The notes: generated by a model from the letters alone, not told the origin. A stretch of 6,308 bases of DNA from Thiomonas sp. (GCA_027443745.1 DAIAZB010000557.1:1-6308), one strand, 5' to 3'. Counted from the stretch's first letter, positions 1 to 6,098 are shown. A program made the numbers and translations.

Positions 1-1085
1 ACCACCCTGTAGGCGTAGTTCACTTCCAGCACGGTTTCCGGGTGCAGCGCGTGCAGGCTGGCGCGGGCCAGGCCGATGCTGAGACTGTCATTCGGTCGAC
101 TGGCGAAGGGCCGCTGCACGCGCAGGCCGAGGCCCAGGTAATAGGGCAACGCGTTCACCCTGCCGTTGCTCGCCGCCAACTGCACGAAGGCGCCGTAGTG
201 CGGGCCATTGGCCATGTCCCAGCGGGTTTCGCCGATGCCGTAGACCCCGCCGGTGGACGGACCGAGCAACGGGTCGTTCTGTCGCATATGCCACAACCCG
301 AGTTTGAACACCTGGCGTGGCTGGCCGTCCTCCAGAGTGCCGATGCTCTTGCTCGCCTCCACCAACGCCAGCGCGCCCGATTGCAGCACGCCGCTGAACT
401 CGGGCGGGTTGGCCTGCCAGGCGCCGGCTTGCAGCGCGTAGCCATCGCCCAGATCGGCCCCCCCCATCAAACCCAGGCCGGGGTTGGGAAACGTGGCGAT
501 GTCGGCGTTGTTGGTCAACGTGGGCACGGGGCCGAACGAGGCGTTGAGCAACTGCCCGGCCAGCCCGACAGTGGCGAAGTAATAGTTGACGTCCATGATG
601 CCGGCGCGCACGAAGCCCGCGCCCAGGTCTTGCTGGTAACTGAACTGGTACAGCCGCAGAAAGTTGGGCGCCCAGTCGTTGCTCGTGGTTTGCACCGCGC
701 CGGTCTGCGCCGGCAAGTTGCCGTTGGTCTTCACGCCCATCAGGCTGAAGTCCAGTTTGCCGCCAGCCCACAGGCCGGCCCTGGCCGTATCGAGGCTGCC
801 GCCGAACTGCAACAGGGCGTCGCTCGCCAACTGGCGATGCCGTCCGCCAGCGGCCACACCAACCGCTTCGCTGTCGAGATGGCCCGAGAACGACAAGCCG
901 TTTTCCAGCGTTTTGTAGGGTGGCAGCGCCGGGGCGTTGTAGGGTGCGATCTGGAACTCACCGCCCTGCGGCGCGGGGTCCGGCGGGGTTTGCGCCAGCA
1001 CCTTGCCGGCTGGTGCGACTGTGCCGAGCAGCGCGAGGCCGGCGGCGAGCAGGCGAGGAGCGGATGACGATGGGGCAGACGGCAT
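1..1085 (-). CDS. OprB-family carbohydrate-selective porin, C-terminus cut by window edge
   Basis: This is an outer-membrane beta-barrel porin, probably for diffusion of sugars or other small solutes. The reading frame stays open from an ATG at 1085-1083 to the window edge, giving 361 residues with no stop reached. Residues 1 to about 31 look like a Sec signal peptide: a hydrophobic stretch with Leu, Ala and Gly around 12-24, and a likely cut after VLA (29-31). The mature part has alternating polar/hydrophobic strands rich in Gly, Tyr, Trp and Asn. A central block of the type RAGIMDVNYYFATVGLAG, followed by a Phe-Pro-Asn-Pro-Gly stretch, resembles OprB (PF04966), and the visible end (ETVLEVNYAYRV) resembles the segment before the last strands. 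Perhaps 40-70 residues are missing. The start lies 35 bp after the ubiX stop, with no clear ribosome binding site. No other ATG, GTG or TTG in frame would keep the signal peptide. Co-transcription with ubiX is possible, but no functional link is evident. The family call is by recognition, and the substrate is unknown. Confidence 0.75.
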   Translation of the reverse strand, partial: MPSAPSSSAPRLLAAGLALLGTVAPAGKVLAQTPPDPAPQGGEFQIAPYNAPALPPYKTLENGLSFSGHLDSEAVGVAAGGRHRQLASDALLQFGGSLDTARAGLWAGGKLDFSLMGVKTNGNLPAQTGAVQTTSNDWAPNFLRLYQFSYQQDLGAGFVRAGIMDVNYYFATVGLAGQLLNASFGPVPTLTNNADIATFPNPGLGLMGGADLGDGYALQAGAWQANPPEFSGVLQSGALALVEASKSIGTLEDGQPRQVFKLGLWHMRQNDPLLGPSTGGVYGIGETRWDMANGPHYGAFVQLAASNGRVNALPYYLGLGLRVQRPFASRPNDSLSIGLARASLHALHPETVLEVNYAYRV

Positions 1086-1120
1086 GCCGTGTCGTGCGGG
1101 GGTGGATGGTTCGGGCGTGG

Positions 1121-1726
1121 TCAGCCGCCTGCGTTCGCATCGGCTGCTGCCCCCGGCGCTGCCTCGGGCCAGCCCTGCCACTGCGGCGCCAGATCGTGGG
1201 CGATGCCGAACTGTTCCAGCACCCGGCCGAGAGTGTGGTCCACCATCTGCTCCAGGCTCTGCGGTCGCTGGTAGAACGCGGGCATGGGCGGGAAGAGGGT
1301 GCCACCCATTTCGGCCACGGCCGTCATGTTGCGCAGGTGGGCCAGATTCAGCGGTGCCTCGCGCACCATCAGCACCAGGCGGCGGCGTTCTTTCAGGCAC
1401 ACGTCAGCGGCGCGGGTCAGCAGGTTGTCGGACATGCCGTGGGCGATGGCCGCGAGCGATTTCATCGAACATGGCGCCACCACCATGCCGGCGGTGGCGA
1501 ACGAGCCACTGGCGATGCTGGCGGCCACGTCGCCAATCGGATGCGTTGCGTCGGCCAGCGCCTCCACCTCGCGCCGGCCCAGGTCCAGTTCCGCCTTCAG
1601 GCTCAGCCAACCGGCGCTGCTGACCACCAGGTGCGTATGCACCCCACCCAGCCGCCGCAGGTGCTGCAGCAGCCGCACGCCATAGATGGCGCCGGTGGCG
1701 CCGGTGATGCCGACGATGAGGCGCAC
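1121..1726 (-). CDS. ubiX: Flavin prenyltransferase UbiX
   Basis: UbiX joins a dimethylallyl group to reduced FMN to make prenylated FMN, the cofactor of the UbiD decarboxylase in ubiquinone synthesis. The predicted protein has 201 residues, close to the family's usual 190-200. Near the N-terminus is the flavin-binding loop GITGATGAIYG (6-16). Further on are APCSMKSLAAIAHG (84-97), then SDNLLTRAADVCLKERR (99-115), REAPL (122-126), HLRNM (130-134) and PPMPAFY (146-152), all hallmarks of the UbiX/Pad1 family. The GTG at 1726-1724 is chosen as start because it places the first beta strand (RLIVGITG) at the N-terminus. The frame is open far upstream, but that part overlaps grxD and holds no nearby ATG, GTG or TTG. 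There is no good ribosome binding site. The gene begins 26 bp after the grxD stop, so it probably shares that transcript. A paralogue acting on another aromatic acid (Pad1-like) cannot be excluded, since no ubiD is visible here. Confidence 0.92.
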   Translation of the reverse strand: MRLIVGITGATGAIYGVRLLQHLRRLGGVHTHLVVSSAGWLSLKAELDLGRREVEALADATHPIGDVAASIASGSFATAGMVVAPCSMKSLAAIAHGMSDNLLTRAADVCLKERRRLVLMVREAPLNLAHLRNMTAVAEMGGTLFPPMPAFYQRPQSLEQMVDHTLGRVLEQFGIAHDLAPQWQGWPEAAPGAAADANAGG

Positions 1727-1752
1727 GCGGCGGCCCGGATGTGCCGCTGCGC

Positions 1753-2067
1753 TCAGGGCTGTGTCAGCAGTTGCTGCAACTCGCCGCTCTCGTACATCTC
1801 CATCATGATGTCCGAGCCGCCCACGAATTCGCCCTTCACATAGAGCTGCGGAATGGTCGGCCAGTTGGCGTATTGCTTGATGCTCTCGCGCACCTCCTGG
1901 TCCTCCAGCACGTTGACGCTGGCGTACTGGTTCACGCCGCAAGCCTTGAGAATCTGCGCCGCGCGCCCGGAAAAGCCGCATTGCGGAAACTGCGGTGTCC
2001 CTTTCATGAACAGCACCACCTCGTTGGACTTGACGAGTTGGTCAATGCGTTGAATCACGTCGGACAT
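1753..2067 (-). CDS. grxD: Monothiol glutaredoxin, Grx4 type (CGFS)
   Basis: This is a 104-residue single-domain monothiol glutaredoxin. Family members bind a [2Fe-2S] cluster together with glutathione and pass it on or regulate iron homeostasis, often with a BolA partner. The cytoplasmic thioredoxin fold shows all key parts: Lys22 before the active site, the CGFS motif at 30-33, the WPTIPQLY segment (69-76) with the cis-proline Pro73, and the glutathione-binding GGSD at 83-86. Length and motifs match E. coli GrxD closely. The ATG at 2067-2065 is supported by an AGAGG ribosome binding site at 2077-2073, five bases upstream, the clearest Shine-Dalgarno sequence in the window. A 95-bp gap separates the gene from prmC, and a weak -10-like hexamer lies within it, so grxD may have its own promoter. 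ubiX follows 26 bp downstream. The identification is very secure. Confidence 0.97.
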   Translation of the reverse strand: MSDVIQRIDQLVKSNEVVLFMKGTPQFPQCGFSGRAAQILKACGVNQYASVNVLEDQEVRESIKQYANWPTIPQLYVKGEFVGGSDIMMEMYESGELQQLLTQP

Positions 2068-2072
2068 GGAAG

Positions 2073-2077
2073 CCTCT
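2073..2077 (-). promoter_or_regulatory. Ribosome binding site of grxD
   Basis: AGAGG on the minus strand lies five bases before the grxD ATG. It fixes this start and stands out because the other genes of the cluster have no recognisable Shine-Dalgarno sequence. Confidence 0.75.
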
Positions 2078-2113
2078 GGAAATCGGTGAACGCGGACTTG
2101 GCCGTATGAAGGA

Positions 2114-2119
2114 ATTGTA
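2114..2119 (-). promoter_or_regulatory. Possible -10 element upstream of grxD
   Basis: TACAAT on the minus strand matches the sigma-70 -10 consensus at five of six positions. It lies about 47 bp upstream of the grxD ATG, in the one comparatively A/T-rich patch of the prmC-grxD gap. No -35 element is found at 16-18 bp spacing (the sequence there is CCGCAC), so this is a weak candidate for an internal promoter of grxD-ubiX. Confidence 0.3.
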
Positions 2120-2162
2120 GGTTTTGGTCCCGGCGAGTGCGGCGGAAGGGTCTAGGGACTGT

Positions 2163-3050
2163 TCACGTCATCGGTGCTCTCGAGCCGGAGTTCGGGCGGA
2201 TGCGGGCCCTGGCTGGCGCCTGTCCGAGTGTCAGGCGCGCAATGCCCGCGAGGTCGGGCCGGGTCTGCGCCGCCACCAGGCCCGCTGAGCGCAGCAGCGC
2301 CTGCACGGCTGCGCCCTGGTCGTGGCCATGCTCCAAGGCCAGCCAGCCGCCGGCGGCCAGATGCCCGGGTGCCGTGGCGACGATGCGGCGGATGTCAGCC
2401 AGGCCGTCGGCGCTGGCGCGGCCCACCAGTGCGAGTTGCGGCTCGTGCGCCAGTGCGACGAGGTGGGGATCGCCCGCTGCGACGTAAGGCGGGTTGCCGA
2501 GGATGAGGTCGAAGCGTGGTGCAGCCGCGGGCAGCGCGGCGAACCAGTCGCCGGCCAGCAGGCGCAACGGACCGCCAGGGCGCGGTTGCGGCAACAGCGC
2601 TTGGGCGTTGGCGGCGGCCACCCTCAGCGCGTCGGCGCTGGAGTCCACGGCCCACACTTCGGCTTGCGGCCGTGCATGCGCCACCGCTACGGCGATGGCG
2701 CCGCTGCCGGTGCCCAGGTCGAGCACGGTGGCGGGGCCGTCGCGCGGCATTTGGGCCAGGGCGAAGTCCACCAGCAACTCGGTCTCGGGACGCGGCACCA
2801 GCACGGCCGGGCTCACCGCGAAGCGCAAGCCATAGAACTCGCGCCAGCCCAGCACATAAGCCAGCGGTTCGCCGGCCCGCAGGCGTGTGGCGGCGGTGTC
2901 CAGCGGCCCGAGGGCCGCGGCGTCGAGCGAGATTTCGGGATGCGCGAGCAAGGTGGCATGGCCGATGCCGGCCAGCTCGCGCAGCAGCACCAGCGCGTCG
3001 ATGCGCGCCAGGCCGGCCTGGCGCATCCAGGCTTCAAGGGTCATGGGCAT
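2163..3050 (-). CDS. prmC: Release factor N5-glutamine methyltransferase PrmC (HemK)
   Basis: PrmC transfers a methyl group from S-adenosylmethionine to the glutamine of the GGQ motif of RF1 and RF2, which raises their peptide-release activity. The product has 295 residues. A helical N-terminal domain covers about 1-85 and ends in the conserved VLVPRPETELLVD (83-95). The Rossmann methyltransferase core carries the SAM-binding loop DLGTGSGAIAVA (111-122), an acidic residue closing strand two (Asp135), and the catalytic NPPY at 185-188, which grips the substrate glutamine. The family core ends near residue 276 (LTLG). The remaining 19 or so residues are a Pro/Arg/Ala-rich tail not typical of the family. 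Two ATGs compete, 3050-3048 and 3044-3042. Neither has a Shine-Dalgarno sequence, and the second would give 293 residues and overlap a short frame coming from prfA. prfA, encoding its substrate, lies 76 bp upstream, a widespread arrangement. Confidence 0.95.
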   Translation of the reverse strand: MPMTLEAWMRQAGLARIDALVLLRELAGIGHATLLAHPEISLDAAALGPLDTAATRLRAGEPLAYVLGWREFYGLRFAVSPAVLVPRPETELLVDFALAQMPRDGPATVLDLGTGSGAIAVAVAHARPQAEVWAVDSSADALRVAAANAQALLPQPRPGGPLRLLAGDWFAALPAAAPRFDLILGNPPYVAAGDPHLVALAHEPQLALVGRASADGLADIRRIVATAPGHLAAGGWLALEHGHDQGAAVQALLRSAGLVAAQTRPDLAGIARLTLGQAPARARIRPNSGSRAPMT

Positions 3051-3130
3051 GGGCGTTGCCGCCGAGCGCGATGGGCCGTGGCGCCGCGATCGCGGCGATG
3101 GGCGGCGGCCATCACGACGCTGCGGTTCAT
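3041..3130 (-). other. Possible 29-codon linking frame between prfA and prmC
   Basis: An ATG at 3130-3128 overlaps the prfA stop as ATGA and opens a 29-codon frame. That frame ends in a TGA at 3043-3041, which in turn overlaps the second prmC ATG (3044-3042) as ATGA. It fills the whole prfA-prmC gap without a stop. The encoded peptide is rich in Arg and Ala and resembles nothing known to me. It has no ribosome binding site of its own, so any translation would depend on re-initiation after prfA. It may be chance in GC-rich DNA, or a device that carries ribosomes from prfA to prmC. Confidence 0.3.
3082..3097. repeat. Perfect 16-bp palindrome in the prfA-prmC gap
   Basis: CGCCGCGATCGCGGCG reads the same on both strands, with the octamer GCGATCGC at its centre. 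It lies about 30 bp after the prfA stop and about 32 bp before the first prmC ATG. In RNA it could form a short GC hairpin. No U run follows, so it is not a standard intrinsic terminator. Confidence 0.6.
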
Positions 3131-4206
3131 GCCTCGCCCAGCGCCATCAGCAACTCCGCTTGATGTTCGGCGTGCAGGGCGTCAAGCAGTTCGTCGAGAT
3201 CGCCGTTCAGGATGGCGTCGATCTTGTAGAGCGTGAGGTTGATGCGGTGATCGGTGACGCGCCCTTGCGGCACGTTGTAGGTGCGGATGCGATCGGAGCG
3301 GTCGCCACTGCCGACCAGGCTCTTGCGCTGTGCTGCTTCCTTCGCCTGCGCCTGCTGCCGCTGGCGCTGCTCCAGGCGCGCAGCCAGCACCGCCAGCGCC
3401 TGCGCCTTGTTGCGGTGCTGCGAGCGGTCGTCCTGGCACTCCACCACCAGGCCCGTGGGCAGGTGGGTGATGCGCACGGCCGAATCGGTCTTGTTGATGT
3501 GCTGGCCGCCGGCGCCGGAGGCGCGGAAGGTGTCGATGCGCAACTCGGCCGGGTTGATCTGCACCGCGGCTTGCGCGTCGGGCTCGGGCATCACCGCCAC
3601 GGTTGCGGCGCTGGTGTGGATGCGCCCTTGCGACTCGGTGGCGGGCACGCGCTGCACGCGGTGGCCGCCGCTCTCGAACTTGAGCCGGCCGTAGACGCCC
3701 TCGCCGCTGATGCGCACCACGGCCTCTTTCACGCCGCCGAGGTCGCTGTCGGCATGGCTGATGACTTCGCAGCGCCAGCCGCGGCGCTCCGCATGGCGGG
3801 TGTACATGCGCAGCAGGTCGGCGGCGAACAGGGCGGATTCGTCGCCCCCGGTCCCGGCGCGCACCTCGAGAAACGCGGGCTTGCGGTCGTCCGCGTCGCG
3901 AGGCAGCAGCGCCGTTTGCAGTTCGGCCTCGAGCGCAATGATGCGCTGCTGCGTGGATGCGATTTCGTCCTGCGCCAGGGCGCGCATCTCGGGCTCGGCC
4001 AGCAGTGCCTGGGCGTCGGCGTGTGCGGTTTCGGCCTGCAGCAATTCGGCATAACACGCGGCCACCGGCGCCAACTCGGCGCGCTCGCTGCCCAGGGTGC
4101 GCAGGCGGTCGGGGTCGGTGGCGCTGTCCGGCGCGCCGAGCAGGGCGTCGATCTCGTCCATGCGGCGCAGCATCGCGGCCAGCTTGTCGCGTAGCGATGG
4201 TTTCAT
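3127..4206 (-). CDS. prfA: Peptide chain release factor 1 (RF1)
   Basis: RF1 recognises UAG and UAA in the ribosomal A site and triggers hydrolysis of peptidyl-tRNA. The product has 359 residues, essentially the usual length. After a helical N-terminal domain come the codon-reading PAT tripeptide at 188-190 (the PxT motif that marks RF1; RF2 has SPF) and the catalytic GGQ at 233-235. The glutamine at 235 is the target of PrmC and has the same number as in E. coli. The [12 protein letters not shown] block (116-127) is also typical. The ATG at 4206-4204 is chosen because MKPSLRDKL aligns with known RF1 starts. The frame is open 24 codons further upstream (to an ATG at 4278), but that part is Ala/Arg/Pro-rich and unlike the family. 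There is no good ribosome binding site. hemA ends 87 bp upstream, and the gap is full of small inverted and direct repeats. Confidence 0.98.
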   Translation of the reverse strand: MKPSLRDKLAAMLRRMDEIDALLGAPDSATDPDRLRTLGSERAELAPVAACYAELLQAETAHADAQALLAEPEMRALAQDEIASTQQRIIALEAELQTALLPRDADDRKPAFLEVRAGTGGDESALFAADLLRMYTRHAERRGWRCEVISHADSDLGGVKEAVVRISGEGVYGRLKFESGGHRVQRVPATESQGRIHTSAATVAVMPEPDAQAAVQINPAELRIDTFRASGAGGQHINKTDSAVRITHLPTGLVVECQDDRSQHRNKAQALAVLAARLEQRQRQQAQAKEAAQRKSLVGSGDRSDRIRTYNVPQGRVTDHRINLTLYKIDAILNGDLDELLDALHAEHQAELLMALGEA

Positions 4207-4221
4207 GGGTGGTGTGTGGAG

Positions 4222-4234
4222 GTCCGCAGCGGAC
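4222..4234. repeat. Small inverted repeat before the prfA start
   Basis: GTCCGC-A-GCGGAC is a perfect 6-1-6 inverted repeat lying 16-28 bases upstream of the prfA ATG. In mRNA it could form a tight hairpin of about five pairs with a three-base loop, near where a ribosome would load. Function is not shown. Confidence 0.45.
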
Positions 4235-4246
4235 GCGTGGACGCGT
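4231..4246. repeat. Tandem 8-bp duplication (GGACGCGT x2)
   Basis: GGACGCGT occurs twice in direct succession in the hemA-prfA gap and overlaps the inverted repeat next to it. It may be a slippage duplication or part of a binding site. Confidence 0.45.
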
Positions 4247-4279
4247 GCAGCGCGCGGCGCAGGCTTGCAGCCCGGCACG

Positions 4280-4309
4280 CGCCAACAACTCAGCTAGGTG
4301 TTGTTGGCG
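4280..4309 (-). promoter_or_regulatory. Hairpin enclosing the hemA stop codon
   Basis: The arms CGCCAACAAC and GTTGTTGGCG are perfect 10-bp complements separated by a 10-base loop. The loop contains the hemA UAG stop (4296-4294). No U run follows on the minus strand, so this is not a typical intrinsic terminator. It could slow RNA decay, partly attenuate transcription into prfA, or respond to ribosomes paused at the stop codon. Confidence 0.6.
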
Positions 4310-5640
4310 TCCCTGCCGCGGCCGTCGCCACTGTCGCCACCATCGCCATTGCTGCCGCAGCCGCGGTGCGGCGCGAGAAACAAACGCTGCACCGCGCGCG
4401 CGACTTGCTCGCGGTGCGCGGGGTTGCTGTGGTGCATGGCGGCGTAGGCGTTGTGCATGAACTTTTGCGACAGATTGCGCGCCAGCATGTCGAGTACCGC
4501 CTCGGCGTCTTCACCACGCGCCAGTTGCCGGCGCGCGCGGTCGAGTTCGGCGGCCTGCCACTGGCGGCTGACGTCTTGCAGTTGCAGAATCAGCGGCACT
4601 TGTTCGCGGCTGTCCATCCACTGCAGGAAGCCCTGCACCCGGGTTTCGATGATGGCCTCGGCCTGTTGCACCGCGGCCTGGCGCTTCTCGCTGTTGGTAC
4701 GCACGAGTTCGGTGAGGTCGTCCACGGTGTAGAGATAGATGTCGGGCAACTCGCCGACCTCGGCCTCGATATCGCGCGGCACGGCCAGATCGACCATCAC
4801 CACCGGCTTGTGGCGGCGCTGCTTGACCATGCGCTCGGCCGCGCCCAAGCCGATGATGGGCAGGGTGCTGGCCGTGGACGTGACGACCACGTCGAACTCG
4901 GGCAGGCGCTGCGGCACATCGGCCAGGCGCATCGCTTCGGCGCCGAACTGCGCTGCCAGCTTGGCGCCGCGCTCCAGCGTGCGGTTGGCAATGGCCATGA
5001 AGCGCGGCTTGCGCGCCGAGAAATGGGTGGCGACGAGTTCGATCATGTCGCCGGCGCCGATGAACAGCACGCGGCAGTCGGCCAGGTCCTCGAACACGGT
5101 TTCCGCCAGCTTCACGCTGGCGGCGGCCATGCTCACCGAATGCGTGCCGATTTCGGTGGCGCTGCGCACCTCCTTGGCCACGGCAAAGGTGCGCTGGAAC
5201 ATCTGCCCCAGGTTGCTGCCCAGGGTGCCGGTGTCGGTCGCGGCGCGCACCGCGTCTTTCATCTGGCCGAGAATCTGCGGCTCGCCCAGCACCATGGAGT
5301 CGAGCCCGCTGGCCACGCGAAAGGCGTGTCGCACGGTGTCGTCCTGCACCAGGCGGTAGCTGTGGTCGATCAAGTCGCCTTCGCGCAGTGCGCGCGACTG
5401 CGCCAGCCAATGCACCAGCGCCTCGCGCGGGTCGGCCTCGGCGGCGCAGTAAATTTCGGTACGGTTGCAGGTGGAGAGGATGGCGGCTTCCACCGCGCCT
5501 TCGCTGCCGCCCCGGCGCGCAGCCAGGTTGTCGCGCAACGTGCGCAGCGCATCCTTCAGGCCGTCGGCTGAAAATGCGAGACGCTCGCGCACATCGAGTG
5601 GCGCGGTCTGGTGGTTGACTCCGACGGCGACTAATAACAT
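4294..5640 (-). CDS. hemA: Glutamyl-tRNA reductase
   Basis: HemA reduces glutamyl-tRNA(Glu) with NADPH to glutamate-1-semialdehyde, the first committed step of the C5 route to 5-aminolevulinate and all tetrapyrroles. It is a cytoplasmic dimer. The product has 448 residues. The catalytic domain opens with VGVNHQTAP (6-14) and has the nucleophilic cysteine Cys58 in STCNRTE. The linker motif [15 protein letters not shown] sits at 112-126. The NADPH-binding domain starts with FIGAGDM (193-199). A long helical dimerisation domain follows from about 310. The ATG at 5640-5638 puts the NHxTAP motif exactly where the family has it. No ribosome binding site precedes it, and the predicted transcript leader is only a few bases. 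The last 22 residues (427-448) form a Gly/Asp/Asn/Ser tail, encoded partly by degenerate 9-bp repeats, that looks like a local expansion. It ends in TAG, the only UAG stop among the seven gene ends in the window. prfA follows 87 bp downstream. Confidence 0.98.
   Translation of the reverse strand: MLLVAVGVNHQTAPLDVRERLAFSADGLKDALRTLRDNLAARRGGSEGAVEAAILSTCNRTEIYCAAEADPREALVHWLAQSRALREGDLIDHSYRLVQDDTVRHAFRVASGLDSMVLGEPQILGQMKDAVRAATDTGTLGSNLGQMFQRTFAVAKEVRSATEIGTHSVSMAAASVKLAETVFEDLADCRVLFIGAGDMIELVATHFSARKPRFMAIANRTLERGAKLAAQFGAEAMRLADVPQRLPEFDVVVTSTASTLPIIGLGAAERMVKQRRHKPVVMVDLAVPRDIEAEVGELPDIYLYTVDDLTELVRTNSEKRQAAVQQAEAIIETRVQGFLQWMDSREQVPLILQLQDVSRQWQAAELDRARRQLARGEDAEAVLDMLARNLSQKFMHNAYAAMHHSNPAHREQVARAVQRLFLAPHRGCGSNGDGGDSGDGRGRDANNT
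4324..4359. repeat. Degenerate 9-bp tandem repeat in the 3' end of hemA
   Basis: Four consecutive 9-bp units on the plus strand read GTCGCCACT, GTCGCCACC, ATCGCCATT and a diverged GCTGCCGCA. On the coding strand they give the triads CGS, NGD, GGD and SGD in the HemA C-terminal tail. The pattern suggests in-frame slippage growth of a disordered tail. Confidence 0.5.
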
Positions 5641-5652
5641 AGTGAGTTGACT

Positions 5653-5658
5653 ATTTTA
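5653..5658 (-). promoter_or_regulatory. Probable -10 element of the hemA promoter
   Basis: TAAAAT on the minus strand matches the sigma-70 -10 consensus at five of six positions and lies in the most A/T-rich patch of the spacer. Transcription would start near 5646-5647, giving hemA a leader of only 6-7 bases. No -35 element is seen at 17 bp (CCGCAC there), which fits a promoter that depends on an activator. Confidence 0.5.
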
Positions 5659-5681
5659 CGAATGGATGGCACTGCGTGCGG

Positions 5682-5695
5682 CTGATGCAGGTCAA
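5682..5695. promoter_or_regulatory. FNR/Anr-like binding site upstream of hemA
   Basis: CTGAT-GCAG-GTCAA (TTGAC-CTGC-ATCAG on the hemA strand) matches the FNR/Anr consensus TTGAT-N4-ATCAA at eight of ten defined positions, with the correct four-base spacer. It ends 23 bp before the TAAAAT element, so its centre is at about -42 from the predicted start. Class II FNR-activated promoters have the box near -41.5. The identity of the regulator is inferred from this match only. Confidence 0.5.
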
Positions 5696-5705
5696 TGCAG
5701 TTGTC

Positions 5706-5718
5706 GATGCCAGGCATC
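5706..5718. repeat. Short inverted repeat in the divergent spacer
   Basis: GATGCC-A-GGCATC is a perfect 6-1-6 inverted repeat ten bases from the FNR-like box, towards the plus-strand gene. It could be an operator half of the divergent region, or chance. Confidence 0.4.
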
Positions 5719-5820
5719 CACATCCATGCGCGCCGCAAACTCGACCATGACCATCGTTTCTCCTCCACCAGCGACTGCAAAGGGCATAACGCTCCAGCAA
5801 GGGTTTTGGATGTCCGCCGC

Positions 5821-6093
5821 ATGCTGAGCCTTTTGCTGATGTGGCTGGCGGGCACCAGCGTCATGCCCCTGGTGGTGGGTGGCGCCATCGGCGCGGTCGG
5901 CCTGAGGGTGCTGCGGCCCTGTGCCTCGACGCTGGGCCGACAGGTGTGCTGGGCGGCGCTGGCCGCACTCGTGACGCATCTCGTCCTGGTCGGCAGCGGC
6001 TTGCTGCGCGATGGTGCCGTGCTCGACTACGCCAGCGTGCTGGCGGCAGCCGTCGCCGCCAGCGTGCTCACTTGCCGGCGCGCCCGCCGCTGA
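5821..6093 (+). CDS. Small hypothetical membrane protein, about three helices
   Basis: I do not recognise this gene. From the ATG at 5821 it encodes 90 residues, largely hydrophobic. Probable membrane segments lie at about 4-28, 42-62 and 67-85, and the protein ends in a basic RRARR tail (86-90) that suggests a cytoplasmic C-terminus. Third codon positions are almost all G or C, as in the neighbouring genes, which supports real coding. The frame is open upstream to an ATG at 5695, but those 42 extra residues are hydrophilic and unlike a membrane protein start, and they run into the FNR-like box. A TTG at 5806 just after an AAGGG is another weak option. No strong ribosome binding site precedes the ATG at 5821. 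The gene is transcribed away from hemA and converges on a RarD-like transporter whose stop is 17 bp further on. Function is unknown. Confidence 0.7.
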   Translation: MLSLLLMWLAGTSVMPLVVGGAIGAVGLRVLRPCASTLGRQVCWAALAALVTHLVLVGSGLLRDGAVLDYASVLAAAVAASVLTCRRARR

Positions 6094-6098
6094 GGCGG
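6084..6098. terminator. Possible hairpin between convergent gene ends
   Basis: CCGCC-GCTGA-GGCGG forms a five-pair GC stem whose loop contains the stop codon of the small membrane protein, 13 bases from the stop of the converging transporter gene. There is no T run on either side, so a terminator role is weakly supported. Confidence 0.2.

Noticed and set aside
42..1067. Plus-strand open frame of 341 codons antisense to the porin
   Set aside because: The minus strand gives a coherent porin with signal peptide and beta-strand pattern, while this frame is Gln/Arg/Ala-rich without domains.
1727..1981. N-terminal extension of ubiX into grxD (start at 1981)
   Set aside because: The extra residues would overlap most of grxD, are Arg/Gly-rich and lie before the canonical first beta strand of UbiX.
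2068..2162. Intrinsic terminator after prmC
   Set aside because: No stable stem followed by a T run is seen in the prmC-grxD gap.
2887..4194. Plus-strand open frame of 435 codons antisense to prfA and the start of prmC
   Set aside because: It crosses two well-supported opposite-strand genes and has the composition of a mirror frame.
4207..4278. 24-codon N-terminal extension of prfA (start at 4278)
   Set aside because: RF1 proteins begin at the MKPSL position; the extension is low-complexity and lies in a repeat-rich spacer.
4216..5571. Plus-strand open frame of 451 codons antisense to hemA
   Set aside because: The minus strand encodes a complete glutamyl-tRNA reductase with all motifs. The plus-strand product is a His/Gly/Ala-rich shadow of GC-rich coding DNA with no recognisable domain.
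5647..5652. TTGACT on the plus strand as a -35 element for the divergent gene
   Set aside because: No -10-like hexamer is present 16-18 bp downstream.
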